The notes under the pieces: generated by a model
Told to the model about the DNA's origin: nothing
What the model saw: only the letters and a program-made list of their open reading frames with translations
The model's database searches: none
Assembly (NCBI GenBank): GCA_030039575.1
Contig: JASHVH010000443.1
Location: 1 to 6,361 of the forward strand
Reading direction: 5' to 3'
DNA from: Acidimicrobiales bacterium
GTDB lineage: Bacteria > Actinomycetota > Acidimicrobiia > Acidimicrobiales > Palsa-688
DNA: 6,361 bases
Position numbers and translations under genes: made by a program
Shown here: piece by piece, positions 5,631-6,361 of the stretch
Layout of the letters: every line of letters starts with the position of its first letter
How positions within the stretch are numbered: position 1 is the first letter of the stretch

Positions 5631-6361
5631 CTATGGCCCCGAACTTCTTCGACCGGCCGGGGCCAGCTGCGCATTTAAAAAGGCGATCTTGACCGGGTCG
5701 GCGATGACATGGATCTGCTTCACCAGCCCGTCCGCGACCCTGAGCAAAATGACGGCCCACAGCCTCTGTTCGATGAACGACAGGACGACAGGGTGGCCGC
5801 CGACTGTGTAGGACACCAGGGTCGTCGCCGGCCCGAAGTAACGCAGCAAGTTGGAGGCTACGCGACGGGGCCCATGCGCCCTTCCGCCATTGCGGGCGTC
5901 CAGCGCGCCGAGGTCTATGTCACCCCAGACAGTCGGGTCGAGCAGCTTCAGTAAGGCCGACATTTCGCCGTCCTGACAGGCCTGGATAAAGTGCTCCGCT
6001 ACCCGGCGGTACTCGGTTGCGCTTACCCCGTCATCGGGACGCGCACCGCTCGACTGGACCTTCGTCCGTGCCCGCCGGGCCAGCTGACGGCAACTGGCAG
6101 CGGGCCGGCCAACGCTGTGGGCAATAGTCTCGAAAGGCACCTGGAACACGTCGTGCAGCACGAAAACGACCCGTTCGGCCGGCTTCAGTTTCTGCAGGAC
6201 CACCAACAGGGCCAAGCCGACCTGGTCGTCGAGGGTGACGCGGTCGGCCGGGCCCAGGGGGGTGGTGGAACCCGCTACTGCCGCACCGATCACGTCGATG
6301 GTCGAGTTTTCCTCTGCGCGCTCACGCCTCGACCGCGCCGAGCCAATTTCGTCGAGGCAGA
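5631..6361 (-). CDS. ECF sigma factor with SnoaL-like C-terminal domain, SigJ/ECF41-like (5' partial)
   Basis: This is a sigma-70 family factor of the extracytoplasmic-function class, directing RNA polymerase to a small regulon. 242 residues are visible, with the N-terminus off the right edge. A GTG at 6293 is not the start, because the frame continues upstream as CLDEIGSARSRRER, the end of the sigma region 2 block in SigJ-like proteins. Region 4 spans visible residues about 39-101: PADRVTLDDQVGLALLVVLQ, then LKPAERVVFVLHDVF, then the helix-turn-helix VPFETIAHSVGRPAASCRQLARRAR. Residues about 116-230 form a SnoaL/NTF2-like domain (YRRVAEHFIQACQDGEMSALLKLL through VIADPVKIAFLN), which in ECF41-type factors modulates activity in place of a separate anti-sigma factor. 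The WLPEP linker motif expected before region 4 is absent, and DGGGK and NPDKL are replaced by RNGGR and DPVKI. It converges with the methyltransferase gene. Family certain, exact ECF group uncertain. Confidence 0.9.
   Translation of the reverse strand, partial: CLDEIGSARSRRERAEENSTIDVIGAAVAGSTTPLGPADRVTLDDQVGLALLVVLQKLKPAERVVFVLHDVFQVPFETIAHSVGRPAASCRQLARRARTKVQSSGARPDDGVSATEYRRVAEHFIQACQDGEMSALLKLLDPTVWGDIDLGALDARNGGRAHGPRRVASNLLRYFGPATTLVSYTVGGHPVVLSFIEQRLWAVILLRVADGLVKQIHVIADPVKIAFLNAQLAPAGRRSSGP

Noticed and set aside
6291..6293. GTG as the start of the sigma factor
   Set aside because: The codons further upstream continue the conserved end of sigma region 2, so the gene runs off the right edge.
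2899..6361. A functional cluster of reductase, methyltransferase and ECF sigma factor like the oxidoreductase partners known beside ECF41 genes
   Set aside because: The genes change strand three times, terminator-like hairpins separate the sigma factor, and the reductase lies more than 1.7 kb away. Nothing in the sequence ties them together.

Overview
The window is a high-GC chromosomal segment that most resembles an actinobacterium. The evidence is GC-rich third codon positions, an ECF sigma factor with a SnoaL-like tail, a CzcD-type transporter with actinobacterial-looking signatures, and a secreted protein of a type I associate with Actinomycetota. A lineage such as Acidimicrobiia is possible, but I cannot fix the class from sequence alone. 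There are no insertion sequences, phage genes, CRISPR arrays, tRNAs or rRNAs. Genes fill nearly all of the window and no gene-free stretch exceeds 300 bases.

Layout from left to right. (1) Positions 1-1806 (+) hold most of a large extracytoplasmic protein with its N-terminus probably cut by the window edge. It has an N-terminal domain with an HExxD motif, two Ig-like beta domains, and a C-terminal membrane anchor with an arginine-rich tail. (2) Positions 1956-2870 (+) hold a cation diffusion facilitator (CzcD/ZitB type) metal exporter. (3) Positions 2899-3855 (-), convergent with it, hold an aldo/keto reductase with an intact catalytic tetrad. (4) A divergent gene at 3896-4594 (+) encodes a DUF488 protein whose true start is unclear. 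(5) Positions 4731-5489 (+) hold a class I SAM-dependent methyltransferase. (6) Positions 5631-6361 (-), convergent with the methyltransferase, hold the C-terminal two thirds or so of an ECF sigma factor of the SigJ/ECF41-like type, cut off by the right edge.

The genes do not form one obvious operon. Strand changes at 2870/2899, 3855/3896 and 5489/5631 split them into small units, and only DUF488 and the methyltransferase could share a transcript. I see no convincing new multi-gene system. The points most worth a second look are the anchored HExxD/Ig-like protein, a His-to-Glu change in the transporter's metal site, the DUF488 gene's lack of a conventional start near its domain together with a GGCA repeat in its 5' region, a small ORF joined to the methyltransferase by a GTGA overlap, and the diverged linker and tail motifs of the sigma factor.
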